Part shown: positions 36,400 through 48,935 of the stretch, one piece after another
Layout: each line of letters begins with the position of its first letter
Position numbering within the stretch: the stretch's first letter is position 1
Assembly (NCBI GenBank): GCA_021229015.1
Contig: CM037780.1
Location: 69,385,587 to 69,449,586 of the forward strand
Length of the DNA stretch: 64,000 nt
Direction: 5' to 3'
DNA from: Solen grandis
Lineage: Eukaryota > Mollusca > Bivalvia > Adapedonta > Solenidae
Made by a program: the position numbers and the translations under genes
Notes under the pieces: model-generated
What the model saw: only the letters and a program-made list of their open reading frames with translations
What the model was told of the DNA's origin: nothing
Databases searched by the model: none

Positions 36400-39300
36400 A
36401 AGATATACTTTTATCAAGTTCCAAACATAAGTAAATGCTTTTATATGTGACTTTATTTCCAAGTGAAAATGTGCACCAATTTAGGAGAAAATCTGTTCAT
36501 TTTTTAGTATTTACAAAGTGTTTTTAATGCTGTATTCTAACGTGCCCTGGCGTTCACTCTAAACCCAAAATAATCAGACGTTTTCAATAAAACAGCATTG
36601 CACAATATATAAATGAAGGGCTATAAATCGAAAAAATATCAGCACGCCCGCATGAGACCAGTAAATTTTTTTCGTGAACGATCAACGTGATTTTTTCCCG
36701 GGAAAAGAAAACCTAAAACGTTCGTTTTCGCGATATGAAAACCATTTGTTTCGGAATAACCATTGATTTTTTTAAATGCTTACACGCGCCATTTGCATAA
36801 ATTTTTGAACCCTTTTTGTCCACGGGGCCCCAATTTTTTTGTTGTGTTGTTCTATATGGATTTTAAAAAGATGTTGTGTATTGGCCGATCAAGACAAGTC
36901 CCTTTTTGGTCTTTTACATTTTATTTGCATACGGGGCCGGGCCCCCTCAGATGAGCGCTGCTTTAAGTCCCTAGCCCTGGTGGGGGAGGGGGATCTGTGC
37001 CGACGGTCTCCACCCTTAACAAGATTTTCCCCCAAGGTATCCCAAAAGTTTCCCCCTAGGTATCCCAAAGTTTCCCCCCTAGGTATCCCAAAAATCCCCT
37101 CTGGGTATCCCAAAATCTCTCTAGGTACCCCCAAAAAGATTTTCCCTCTGGGTACATCGGGATCCGAGGGGGGGGGGGGCCCCCCCCCCCCCCGGGAAAA
37201 TAAAAAAAAAAATTTAACCATTTTGATTTTTTTAAAAGAGGGCCACAGAGCCTCGTCCCTGCTGAAATTTTGCCCCCGGGTAAGAAAACCTATCCTAATG
37301 AATACTCATGGGGATTTTTATATTCTCCATTTTCGCATACAAAGTAGGATTTCCTAGGGAAAAAAACTCTACTTCCATGCACTGATCGCTTTTTCCATGC
37401 CGAAAAAAACAATGAGACTGAAGTTACACATTTTATAAGATACAAAACTAACTTGTTGAAATTAAAAAATATACATGATGTTTAAAAAAATTTTAAATTT
37501 TACTGTTAGTTATCCTTTTTACTATAAAAAAGTGAAATAAGGGTTAATTTTTGGGGGAATATTACGTACCGTAAAGGACTGGTTTTCAATAAGTTTTTTT
37601 AAAAAAAAGGAATTCCCTTTAAAAACGAATTTCAAAATTTTGGGTACTATTTTGCTGGAATTTTAAAATGCCGATTTTTTCATGCTTTTTTTTGTGTTTT
37701 TTTGTTAAGCGGAAAGAAAAAAAGTCAAAAAAAAAAAAAAAAAAAAATTGGAAGCGCGATATGTTTTTTAAAATCAAGGTGAGGGTCTGTGGCAATAAAT
37801 CTTTTGGGAGAAAATAAATCCATCATTCAAAAATTCAAAAGGGATTGGGTATTCACCCCGGGGGTCAAAATTTTTCGGGGCGGGACTCGGAAAGGGCCTC
37901 GTCCCTGCCTGAAATTTCTGCCCCCGGGTGATATCCCTTCCTAAGAATACTCATGGTGGATTCTTATAATCTTGGCTGAATAAAACAAACTATCTAAAAT
38001 GGTTTTGTTCTTTTTTTTTTCCCAAACCCCCCCTTTCCACATACGTACACGCATGGATATATGTAGTTTTCTATTCCACTCTGTAATTAAAAAAACTGTT
38101 AAAAAATACTTTTTGAGGGCCCCCTTAACCTAACAAAATCACCCCATACGCCGAGCATGACGTCAGTACATTTTGAAAAATGATAATTGTGATTTAATTT
38201 AAAGGGACTGCGCTCCGTTTGATCGCGGGCATAAATTTATTTGGAAACCTTCGTATTTGTTAAAAGACTTGGAACTTAGAAATGACCTATTATAACATAA
38301 AGCCCTGGAATTATTAGTTTTTCATGTTTCTATCAGTAAAAATTTCAATGCGTATCAGGGGTTTAGGATATTGCTTTAGGCATGTATTTTTAACATTTTA
38401 AGCTCCGAAAAAACCCAACATCCTCGGGGCAATCCCCCCCCGGCTTTTTTTTTTCTCTCTTTTTAACCCCCAAAGATACAAGAATTTTATTTTTTTAGTC
38501 AAATAAGATTTATCTTTAATTTTGAAATAAAAATATTTTTTTAGCTAAAAATTTGGAGTGGCCCCTTTAAATAGCTTGGGTCGTGATGTCATGAGGGAAA
38601 ATGACGTTATTGGGCTGTTTTTAATATTCTACATAACTCTAATCATTTATAAACTGCTTGGCGACACAGCATCTTTAAATTAAAAACGAAGTTATCTTGA
38701 TATTTTTCCCTTTTCCAAAAATTTCATTAGTTTTTTTTTTTATAAGGTTTATCGAGAATTAACTTTAATTATTAATCTAAGTTTGAATATGAAATCTAAA
38801 GTTTGGGTTCAGAAGGGGGAAATCGTGCGAAATGCTGGCTGTTGCAGAAAAAAATGGTTGGAATGCTTTTCGATGCAATTTTTAAATGGGGGGAACATTT
38901 TACTTAGCAATTCGTGCCGAAGACTGTTTGTAGACAAATTTAAAATATTTCCCCCGACGGGGAATTTCGAAACGCTTTTTTCCCAAAAATTAAACAGAAA
39001 TCGAGGAAAGCATTGTTCCTGTGGGGTTTTAGGAGAGGGTTAATTGTTTCTTCCGGTCAGTCTCAAACTCCGTTTATGGCACAAAAAACCATCACATGGG
39101 TGTCGTGTTCGTGTGGTAGAGTTACTAAAAAAATTCACTAAGTAACAAATATTGAACTTACGCAGCATGTGAGCAAACCGTTGGTTCCATACATTTTTTA
39201 AAAAAACCCTATCTCTGTGATCTAAAGTTCCCAATGAACCAAAAGCCCTTTTAAAGGGGTTTTATCTTTGCGGACGGTACTCGTTCTGTTGAAATATATA

Positions 39301-42300
39301 TTGCCACACCCATCTTAAACCGCCCAATAGTGACTATATTCCCAAAAAAATGTTGTGTCAACGGGATGTGCACAACCGTTTATACCCCCTTTAGGTTTCT
39401 CTGAAGAGAATTCTTGTTTGGTCCCCCTTTACTTATGGGGGCACAATTTAAAATTTTTAACCGAGATTTATGGCAACCAATCTTTTTGTTTCTTGTCATG
39501 TTTTGAAGGAACAAAACTGCCCTAAAATTCAACCGCTTCTGAGAAACCCCCTTTTAAAGAAGCAGAAAAATATCATTTCAAACAAAAGCGAGGGGTGGGC
39601 AAACATCCTTAACTGAAATTAAAAGTCTTGAGCAAATCGAGACCAAAAAAGAGCACATTAATTTCAAGTCAATGTCAGAAGGAAAAATTGATGACGAACC
39701 AGATGAGGGAGCACCCAGATATTTGTATATCATCTAGGTTTGATTTTGGTGATTTTGTTAAGGAAAAATTTTCCACTGTTTCTCCCCCCGATACAGAAAA
39801 ATTTCGATAAAAATTAGTCTGACCCAGACGTTTTCAAAAATTTCCCTTTCCAGACAACGTGATTGGGGGGAAAAAAAAGGAGAAAAAAGGTTTTTTTCAG
39901 ACCGCTGGAAAAGTCACAAATGGTTGCATTATATTTTTTTAAGTGGATTCTTTGTAAAAGTGTTTTATGTTTTCCCGTAGGTTCAATGTTGACTGTTTGT
40001 AAAGATTTTTTAAAAAATTTTAAAAAAGCTTGGGGTAAAAGAGGATTTTAAATGAAACTAAACAATCGTTTATCTAAAACGTTGTATCTCTATCAAACCT
40101 GAAGGCAAGTTCAAGTTCCAAAAAGTACAGTTAAATATAAGAAAATTGCTCTAAATAAACAGATGTATGACAAAAGTTAAATTCTAAAATGACGTAGAAT
40201 CAATAATCTCGGGGAAAGCAGAATTTCCTTAAGGACACGGGGTTGATTCTACAAGTACGTTTTCCCATAAGGGAAACTTCGGGGCCTCAAAAATTTACTT
40301 GGGTCATGACAGGAGTTGACTAAACACTTGAATGGCCCCCTAAAAACGCTCATACCTAGTAAGACAATCCAAAATCATTTGATAAATTTTGGGCAGTCAT
40401 AGAAATATTTATTCAAGGCCTGAGGCGGGGGTTTTTTACTGGGTCATACCCGTGAATTTACAGAAAAAAATTTTTCAAATCAGGAGGTCCTGGCATTATG
40501 TTTACGTTTTTAGTGATGTCAAAAAAAACCATGTACCCGTGAAAATTTTTTGATTTTGTTCACATAGAACGTAAAAGGAGAAACCATTTCAAAATTTTTA
40601 TTGGGGTTGAATCAAACAATGTTCAGTAGAGAAAAGAGGGGCCCAGGGTACGGGGGGGCGGGAATGTCTTCAAAAAAGGGTTTTGGATGTCAAGCCAAAT
40701 AAAGGCATTAATAAACTTGCTGTTTAACTCACGCAAGACCCCTTTTAAATTGGCATAGACATGATTAAACTTTCCCATTTCAAAAAATAGGGTAGATGGA
40801 AAAAACCCACTTTCGTTTTCTTTGAGGGTCGCCAAAAAGGCAAGTTATTTTGAGCGAATTTTAAAAACATTGGCATTGAGTCTACAAAAAAAAACTTTGG
40901 GGTTTTATGTAAAAAGGGGTAAAACGGCATGTGCTATGATTTTTTTATGTAGGGTTCGTGAAAATTCAATGTCCCCAGTGCTATTACCCACATTGACAAA
41001 AAACACGGATGATGAAAATCAGATGTCGTGCCCCCAAAGTGGGATTCGCTAAAATAAAGCTCAACTCTGTTAGCTCCTTTAAAACGTCGTTTAAATTTTT
41101 TGGACTTTTATTTGCGTCAAAGATTTAGGGGGACAGTTAACCCCTTAGCAGAAAAAGCTTCAGAAAGTGTTTTGGGACGTTTCAAGGCCCGAAAATCGGT
41201 TAAATGAAGCATCGAAAGAGTTAAGGGGGAAGGATTGATGTAGACCAAGAGTTTAAAATTGGATCCCGTTTGCAAACGCATTCAGATGGTGAACTTTGAA
41301 GAAAAGGCCAAGAACTTGCGGTAGGCAAACAAAAGATCAAACGATACTACTTAACTCCTTCAAATATACAAGCTTACAGTTGCTATTTCCCTTCTTGGGC
41401 CATTTTTCAAATGAACTTAGCTCCGATTTCGAAAATGATTTGCTGCTTTACTCTAGGTTGCTTAATTTCCCCATAAAAATGAATCTGTCGAAACAAAAAA
41501 GCAAAAAACTTTCTCTGATTTTTTCTTTTGGGAACGGATTACAAAGTTCATCTTCGAATGGTTTGCATGCAATTAGAGTGGAAACGGGATGGGAAAATTG
41601 GTAGGCAAAAGGGAAACAAGCCGACACCCTTTTTATACGACAAAATTACACGAAAATGTATTTCCCGGGTATAAAAACCCTCCTGCAATAGGATGTCACT
41701 TCTATAAGTTCAGTGGGGTGAGCGTTTTATTTTCCCGGGCTTCGCGTGCACCATGAATGAGGCAGGTTTCTTTTTTGGCTCTCTGCATCTGCATCCGCCA
41801 AAAACCCTTGCCACTAAAACAATCTGCCAAAATTCATTGTCAAAAAAACAGGCGAATGTTAAATCGAGTATGTGTATGTTTTAAAGCCAAAGTGGTCATC
41901 CCCTTTGATTGATTGAAAGAATATTAAGTTACTTTAGAGTTAAGTTAATACATGATGGCATGACTAGATAAAAATACGAAAATGAACTATGTTTAAAATA
42001 TGATCAAAATAAGTACTGTCAACGTATTTAAAAAACTTAAAATAAGGAAAAAAAACAACAACAAACAAACGGTTCTAAATGTGGAGGCCCTGTGGGTGAA
42101 ACTGGAAAGTTTTTAAAAAAGGGTAAAATCCTCAATCGTTTTAATGTTTGGGTTATATGTTGATAAACATGTATTGCTAATTTCAATTTTTTCATCGCCC
42201 CCCCCCCCCCCCCCCCCAAAAAAATGTCTGATCAGGTATCCCCCAAGATCTCGTTAGACCCTTGCCATCAGCTATATATTGGGTTTGGTTACCCTCCACC

Positions 42301-44440
42301 AGACGTAAAATAGTATTAAATAATAACAAATATTTTCTAACGACAGTCACAACTGAGACAGACGTTTCACAAATAAAGGGAACGGTCCGTTGAACACTTA
42401 TGGGATATAATTAGGTTATACAATGAAAATGTAACAATTTGTGTCTAGCTAGAGTCCAAAAACATTCATCCTTTTTTCCCCACTTAAATTCATTTTAGTT
42501 GCAAAGCCCGTCAAAAAATATATACAATTTTTTTTGAAATGAGTGATTACAATTACAGTGGAGCGATTGAATATTAAAAATGTATATTATTTTATACAAT
42601 GAAAGCACGCCTGCCCCTAAAATAAAGACCAAAATTTTTTTTTACTAAATTTACATAACAAAAAAAACAAAATAAATGAACAGATTATTTGCAGCGATAA
42701 TGCTGAATGTTTTAGTTCAGTCCCTTAAAAGTATTGATAAAACATCAAAAAATTTGATAAAAGTATGTCTATTCTATTTTGTGATTTTTCCGAAAATGGA
42801 TTTAATGGAGATGTACGGTGATTATTTTCAGTAGAGCGACGGTTACTGTCAGTGCACATTTTTTCACAATCATGAAACAAAAAATTTTTAATTTAAAACA
42901 AGAAAAATTTTTTCACCCATTCACACCAAAATTGCAAAAAAAATCCGTTTGAGTGCCCTCCAACGTCTGCAGCGTACGTGACCACTCGTGGTTTTAAATT
43001 TTTCCCTTTGAACTATTGTTGGAAGTAAAAAGGGTTCATTAAAAATGATTATATACCGTTTGATACACTAAAAGTAACATAATGTTGTGTCATTTTTATT
43101 ATCACCCTAAAAACAGGAAGCTGGACAGTTGGGATGTTTTACCCACGTTTAAGGTGGAAAGCTTTCGACAGTGGGTTGAGGCATACCTTGTTTAAGAATC
43201 TTTTTAAAAGCAAGGAATACCCAACAGTTGCATTCATATTTCTTAAAAGCTTATTGTCTTAAAACCTTATATTAGAAAATAAGTATATAATTTTTCAATC
43301 AATAATTGCAAAAACCAGTCTGTACTATAAAAATTAAAAAATGTTGTTTGTTGTATTTGGGGTTTTCCCTCGCTGCGATGTATTTCAATCATATAGGACG
43401 TCCAGCTAATTTTGGTTGGGGGAAGACCCCCGTACACAGGGTACCCGGTAGAACCACCCACCTTCGCAAGCCAGCTGGAAAGGGTTCCCCCATGAAAAAA
43501 ACCCAATTTCCCCCGGGAAACAACCCCCAGCGGGGGGGGGCTGGAGATTTGTAGGCCACGACTGAAACCCCTCGGCACGGGGCCCCCAAAACTTAATATG
43601 TCCAAAATGTCAATCTAATCGGTTAATATGTTAAACAAAATTTTGTGATATTCAAAAACAAATGGTAACTAAAGTATATGGGATTAATGCAAAATTTTAT
43701 GAAGATATAAGTATTTTTTAAAGTGATGTAAAGTTAAAATCCTTTAATGAATTTTAAAAGATTTTATTCTGACTCAATTTTTATATAATTTTATTTTGTA
43801 GTTTTTATATTAGTATGTGATTTAACCCCAAAAAAATAATTAAAAAATATAATAAAAAATTCATTGGGCGATTGGGCCTCTTCCATTGGTTTCGGTCATC
43901 TAGGTCTTTAGAAGATGAAAAAAACCTAGATGCGCTTGTGGGCCTTTTCTGTAAAATTTTTGATACGAGTACCCAAACGGAAAAACGAACAATAAAATTT
44001 GTGTAATTAAATCAATTTTTCATTATCAAAAAATCAGTAAAACCTTCGATTCGGTCCGTCCTGTCCGATTGGTTGTCTGTTTCGGTCAGATTTTTTCCGA
44101 TTCGGTATTCGAAATACATGCGCATGCGTAAGTAACTTTTATATTAAAACCGTTTTTTTTCTCAAAGTATTTTATCTTTAAAGGGAAGGTAAAGGAAAAC
44201 CCGTTCATCTATCCTAGCAGTATTTATATGATAGTACATTCCGTATCAGATTGCTCCTGCTATCATTTGATTTAAGTATGGTTTAAAAATTTTTAAGGAT
44301 AAAATTTACAAACTGAAAGTAGAAAATAATCTTTCTGAATCCGCTCCGGATTTTCGATTTTTTTCGTATTGGAGGCCAAACGAAAAAAAAACAAAAAAAA
44401 AAAAACGGAGCGGATCTCATAGAGATTAGTAAATAATTGA
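36400..44440. other. Gene-free, homopolymer-rich, possibly low-quality sequence
   Basis: No coding exon, TIR element or RNA gene could be supported here. The stretch has unusual long mononucleotide runs (adjacent G and C runs at 37170-37196, A run at 37729-37747, C run at 42198-42217) and blocks of pure C/G not seen elsewhere in the window. A direct repeat ('cctcgtccctgc', 'cccccgggt', 'aatactcatgg') occurs at about 37252-37312 and 37896-37955. Open frames here show no family resemblance. Confidence 0.55.
37037..37150. repeat. Minisatellite, ~24-bp unit 'ggtatcccaaaagtttcccc'
   Basis: Five or six degenerate units of ggtatcccaaa-n-tcccc-cta run from about 37037 to 37150, just before the G/C homopolymers. 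The proline/glycine-rich open frames on both strands are produced by this repeat. Confidence 0.8.
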
Positions 44441-44730
44441 ATTCCCGGGTTGTTTTTCAAGTACCGTCGGAGGTCTTAAATGCGCCCCAGTCCTAACTCC
44501 CCCACCCTTTGGGCTCGCAATTTTTTCACACGGTATTATGTGGATTTTTTTTTTTCTATGTTTTTTGTAAATAAAGTCGATGATTTTTGTAAGAAATTTT
44601 TTATTTAAACGATAAATTTTGCTAAATTTAACGCACCATTATTTATGGGGTTTTTTTTTTTTTTTTTTGTTTTTTTTTTTAAAAACAAAATGTTTACGCG
44701 GGTGGGCCCCTTTTACACTCATTTTTTTTT

Positions 44731-46869
44731 AGCTCACCCGACACGTGTGTGGAGAGCTTTTTGGACGATGAAGTCCCTCGTCCCTCCGTCCGCGTCCCCT
44801 GTCCACAAATTTTTTCGTTTTTTTAAATTTGCATCTTCATTTTTTTAGCAAATTTTCTTCAAACTTTAAAAACAATGTTTTAAACCATAAAATTCGGCCA
44901 AGTTCGTTATGGCTGAAAAGTTGGGGTTTTGCCCTTTTAAAAATTCAAAAAACCAGATTTCCTTGTTTGGGACTCTAGTCTTCATTTCATAGCCCCTTAT
45001 CTTAAATTTATTTCAATGTTTATAACCATAAAATACGGCCAAGTTCGATTTTGGTGATATCGTCCCTTAGGCCCGGGGTTATGCCCCTTTTAAAATTCAA
45101 AAAATGCCTATTTCAAGTTGTTTCACTCTGATCTTCTCTTTTGGGGCAATCCTCTTTAAAATTTATGGGAAATGCTTAGACCAAAGGTCTCGATTTAGTG
45201 CGATTATGGCTGAGATTCACAATTGGGGCAGGAGTTATGCCCTTTTTTTTAAAATTTAAAAAATGCCCCTTTTACTTTGTTTACCCCTCTCATTTTCATC
45301 TTTTTAGCAATCATCTTCAAACTTTATGGCAATGCTTATGACCATAATGTCTCGATTGAGTTGATTATGACTGAGATCAGTTGATTAGGTCAGGAGTTAA
45401 GCCCCTTTTAATATAAAAAATGCCAGATTTCACGTTGTTTACATTCTAGCATCTTCATCTTTTGAGCAATCATCTTCAAACTTTATGGCAATGCTTACGA
45501 CCATAATGTCTCGATTGAGTTTGATTATGATTGAGAGTCAGTTGAACAGGTCAGGAGTAAAGCCCCTTTTAATAAAAAAAAAATGCCAGATTTCACTTTT
45601 GTTTACACTCTAGCATTTTCATCTTTTGAGCAATCATCTTCAATCTTTATGAAAATTTGTTTATGACAAAAAAGGTCTCGATTGAGTTTCGTTATGGCTG
45701 AGACCCGTCAATTAGGTCAGGAGTTATGCCCCTTTTTAATATAAAAAAAAATGTTTCACGTTGTTTACACTCTAGCATCATCCTATTTTTAGCAATCATC
45801 TTCAAACTTTATGACATTGTTAATGACAATAATGTCTCGATTGAGTTCAATTGTGGCTGAGTTGGTCATTTAGGGCAGGAGTTATGCCCTTTTAATACAA
45901 AAAATCCCAAGATTTCACTTTGTTTATTCTCTACCAACTTCATTTTTTTTAACAATCATTTTTAAACTTTAAGACAATGTTTATGCCCATAATCTCACAA
46001 TGGGTTCAATTATAACTGTTTATTGACTTGTAACTTTAGGAGTTATGTCCATTTCACCATTAAAAACAAGGGGGCCCAAAGATGGCCCTAGATCGCTCAC
46101 CTGAGAAAAGTATCATTCATTGCCTGTACAAAACAGATTGCTTTAGAATTAAGATGATGAGGTGAAACAATGTTCAGGAATTTTCTGACCCCATCCACAA
46201 TAGATATCATCATGACAAACATTCTGCCAAAGTTTTAGGATGATTGGACCAAAAAATGGTTGCCCTCAGTGTATAAACAAGATTTTTCTTAAGATTTGAC
46301 CTACGACCTACATTTCTGTCCACCCCACCCATTTTCAAACTGGTTCGAGATATCATCATGACAAACAATCTGACCAAGTTTGAGGAAAAATTGCATCAAA
46401 ACTGTGGCCTTTAGTGTGTAAACAAGATTTTTCTAAGATTTGACCTACTGACCTACTTTTGGATCCAACCTGACCCATTATCGAAAGAGTTAAAGATATC
46501 ATCAAGACAAACATTCTGACAAAGTGTGAGGAAGATTGGATCAAAATTGTGGCCTCTAGTGTGTAAACAAGATTTTTCTAAGATTTGACCTACTGACCTA
46601 CTTTTTGATCCAACCTGACCCATTTTCGAAAGGGTTCAAGATATCATCAAGGCAAACATTCTGACCAAGTTTGAGGAAGACTGGATCAAAATTGTGGCCT
46701 CTAGTGTGTAAACATCAAAATTGTTGACGGACGACTGACAACGGACGACGGACAATCAAGTATCCCAAAAGCTCACCCTGAGCTGTGCTCAGTTGAGCTA
46801 AAAAGCCAGATTTTTAAGTAATCATCTTTCTCAGGTGAGCGATCAAGGGCCATCATGGCCCTCTTGTTT
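44731..46869 (-). mobile_element. AGCTCACC-type element inserted in copy A, itself interrupted
   Basis: Read on the minus strand it starts aacaagagggccatgatgg (complement 46850-46868) and ends with GGTGAGCT (complement 44731-44738). Its core (about 44850-46060) consists of ~165-bp units ('caatcatcttcaaacttt', 'gtctcgattgagtt', 'caggagttatgcccc'), the reverse complement of the core at 32045-33310. A plus-strand element (46064-46805) sits inside it near its 5' end. Confidence 0.75.
46064..46805 (+). mobile_element. AGCTCACC-type element nested in the previous one
   Basis: It starts aacaagggggcccaaagatgg and 'tcgctcacctgag', has about four ~140-bp units ('aaacaagatttttctaaga', 'gatatcatcaagacaaac', 'tggatcaaaattgtggcc'), a gacggacgactgac run, and ends with the hairpin CTGAGCTgtgCTCAG and TTGAGCTAA (46775-46802). 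Confidence 0.8.
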
Positions 46870-46908
46870 AAATTAAAGTATCTCGGAAATTCCATCTGCT
46901 GTGTTTAC

Positions 46909-46978
46909 TAATCTCTACTGTGATCCGCTCCGGTTATTTTTTTAAAAAAATAACTGGAGCGGATCTCAGTAGAGATTA
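46909..46978. mobile_element. 70-bp near-perfect palindrome (fold-back insertion)
   Basis: taatctctactg-n-gatccgctcc is mirrored by ggagcggatc-n-cagtagagatta around a central T7/A7 run. It is absent from copy B at the same place (after 'ctgctgtgtttac'), so it is an insertion. A diverged relative spans about 44327-44428 ('ccgctccg', 'cggagcggatctcat', 'agagatta'). Confidence 0.75.
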
Positions 46979-47385
46979 CTGTGTTAATGAAAGGCATATA
47001 TGTGTACAATTCCCAACTGCTATGACGTCATTATGCTATGGCGGATTTAGGACAACACAAAATGATGGCATAATATTTGACTCGTAATGTATCAAATGTT
47101 ATTTTCGAGTGAATAATTATTTATAAAAGAAATTTTTTTGGGGGTGGTATCAATGTGACTTTGATAGAATTAATGGTACGTGAACAGTTTTTATCCTATG
47201 TATTTTATTTATGTTGCATTTCCTGATCAAATCTTAGAGGGGCGCAGTTTGGGCACTAGAGGATATTTTTGAAGTTTCATTATTTTGTTTATAAGCTAAT
47301 CAATAATCTCGTATAGATTTTGTTCCATTTACAGAATCAGATCAACTCAACGTTAATGTAGTACTGTGCACATTACAGGTATACG

Positions 47386-47485
47386 GTCAAACCGTCCCCT
47401 AGTCAAATCGTCCCCCAGTCAATTCGTCCCAAAATTGGTCAAATCGTCCCCCATGTGGCATAAATAATGGTCAAGTCGTCCCCCT
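47386..47485. repeat. Cluster of five 'ggtcaaatcgtcccc' motifs
   Basis: Motifs ggtcaaaccgtcccc, agtcaaatcgtccccc, agtcaattcgtccc, ggtcaaatcgtccccc and ggtcaagtcgtccccc lie in direct orientation within 100 bp. It looks like the subterminal motif array of a DNA transposon whose remainder may be in the nearby gap. No coding sequence was seen up to 47937. Confidence 0.7.
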
Positions 47486-47937
47486 AAACCACCCCCTTTA
47501 TAAATACATATCTGTGTTTATTTTTATGTGATTATATTAATGATTTTGCATTTGAAGTTCTAAAGTCGTCATTAAAAGGATTTGACAAAGTTTATAAATT
47601 GTCTAACATTAAGTTAAAATTTAAGTTGTTTTGTATTTTTTTTTTAAATGTTGATGATGAATAAAACTAATGTTGATGGGTTATGTAATGAAAACCTAAC
47701 TCTCTATATTGCGCTCTCTCTCTCTCTCCTTCACGTTGTTGATGAATTAATATTTAAGTTGAAAATTAAAGCAACACACAACACAAAATAATAAATATAT
47801 ATTTAATAATTTAAAGGCACATTATGTTCACAACGAATCATTTTCATGAAAAAGAAAACATCAAATAACATTGTCCTACTGTAACTAAAACAAATGTACA
47901 TAAGTGCAAACCCTGCAAATAAAAATTGACCCTTTTC

Positions 47938-48037
47938 NNNNNNNNNNNNNNNNNNNNNNNNNNNNNNNNNNNNNNNNNNNNNNNNNNNNNNNNNNNNNNN
48001 NNNNNNNNNNNNNNNNNNNNNNNNNNNNNNNNNNNNN
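47938..48037. other. Assembly gap (100 N)
   Basis: Exactly 100 N, size unknown. Confidence 0.99.
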
Positions 48038-48054
48038 TATGAAATTTCTATTTA

Positions 48055-48935
48055 GATTATATTAAGAATTAAGACCCCCTTAGGGGCCTAATTTTTAAGG
48101 AGTCAGCTTTATTGTATAAATTATGAAGAGTTATAGGGTAGCTATTTATGCCAAAGGAAATTAAATTTTAACCATTAATTTTAGAGGAGGATTTTTTTTA
48201 AGCTTTAATGTAAAATTATGCTGGTTACCATGGCAACCAGTGTTCTACATGGATCATCGGACATAGGGTGATTCTAAATAAATGAAGGGTCCTAACACTG
48301 TTGATAATTCATTCAAACTAAACATGCTGACATGACATGGAACTGATCAATCCAGTAAAGTTTTGTTCAATTCAAGATAAGAGGTTTTGAAGATGTGTGA
48401 ACAAGAATCTGTAGGTACTCTATGTTGCTAAAGAAAAAGGCCATAACTCTGTGATAAAACATTCCATTGAAATGCTGTTGCACATCTAGACTTGGTATTG
48501 ATCAATCTTGGGAAATGTCATCCAATCCAAGACAGGGGTTTTGAGATAAAATGCATACAAGAATCTGAATTTATGCACATTATATAGACATCTTACTTAA
48601 AATACAAAGCAGAATAACTCTGTAATAATCATCCCAAACACTCAAAAACATGCTGACAATATGCACAATTAAACTGGATACTGATCAAATCAAGTGAAGA
48701 TTCATCTTATTCTGTCTGGGATGTTTATAGATGAAGTGCAGGCAAGATTACATAAAAAATACAAAGGGTCATAACTCTGTGAAAATTCATCCAACCCAAA
48801 CTTGCTGACAGTGCATAACTCGATTTGATACTGACCGATTCTGTAAAGTTTCATCCGATACAAGCAAGGACTTTTTGAGAATAATTTTGACTTTTTATAT
48901 AGTCTAGAGCAGACCCTTCTGGGGGTCTAGTTTTT
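48055..48935 (+). repeat. Dispersed element with ~150-bp diverged units
   Basis: The ends carry 'aagaccccct-taggggcctaattttt' (48070) and 'cagacccttctgggggtct-agtttttc' (48911), i.e. short local inversions of a gacccc/ggggtc motif. Inside, units contain 'aactctgtgataa', 'catccaa(c/t)ccaa' and 'actgatcaatc'. A weaker related stretch continues to about 49560 ('ccaaaggggtgtcattttt', 'accggatagatagacagatg'). No gene is seen in 48038-49820. Confidence 0.55.

Larger units (their letters stand above)
44461..47262. mobile_element. Dispersed repeat copy A, split by nested insertions
   Basis: The flanks 44461-44730 and 46870-47262 align in order with 49821-50447 (copy B): 'cgtcggaggtc', 'gtcctaactcc', 'aaataaagtc...gatgatttttgta', 'ccttttacactca', then 'tcggaaattccatctgctg', 'atgacgtca', 'gacaacacaaaatg', 'ggtacgtgaacag' and 'cgcagtttgggca'. 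Between them lie the 44731-46869 element and the 46909-46978 hairpin, both absent from copy B. Copy A has longer homopolymers than B in its left part. Confidence 0.75.

Noticed and set aside
36839..37357. 172-codon open frame rich in Pro/Gly/Ser
   Set aside because: It runs over a minisatellite and G/C homopolymers with an equally open opposite strand; no family resemblance.
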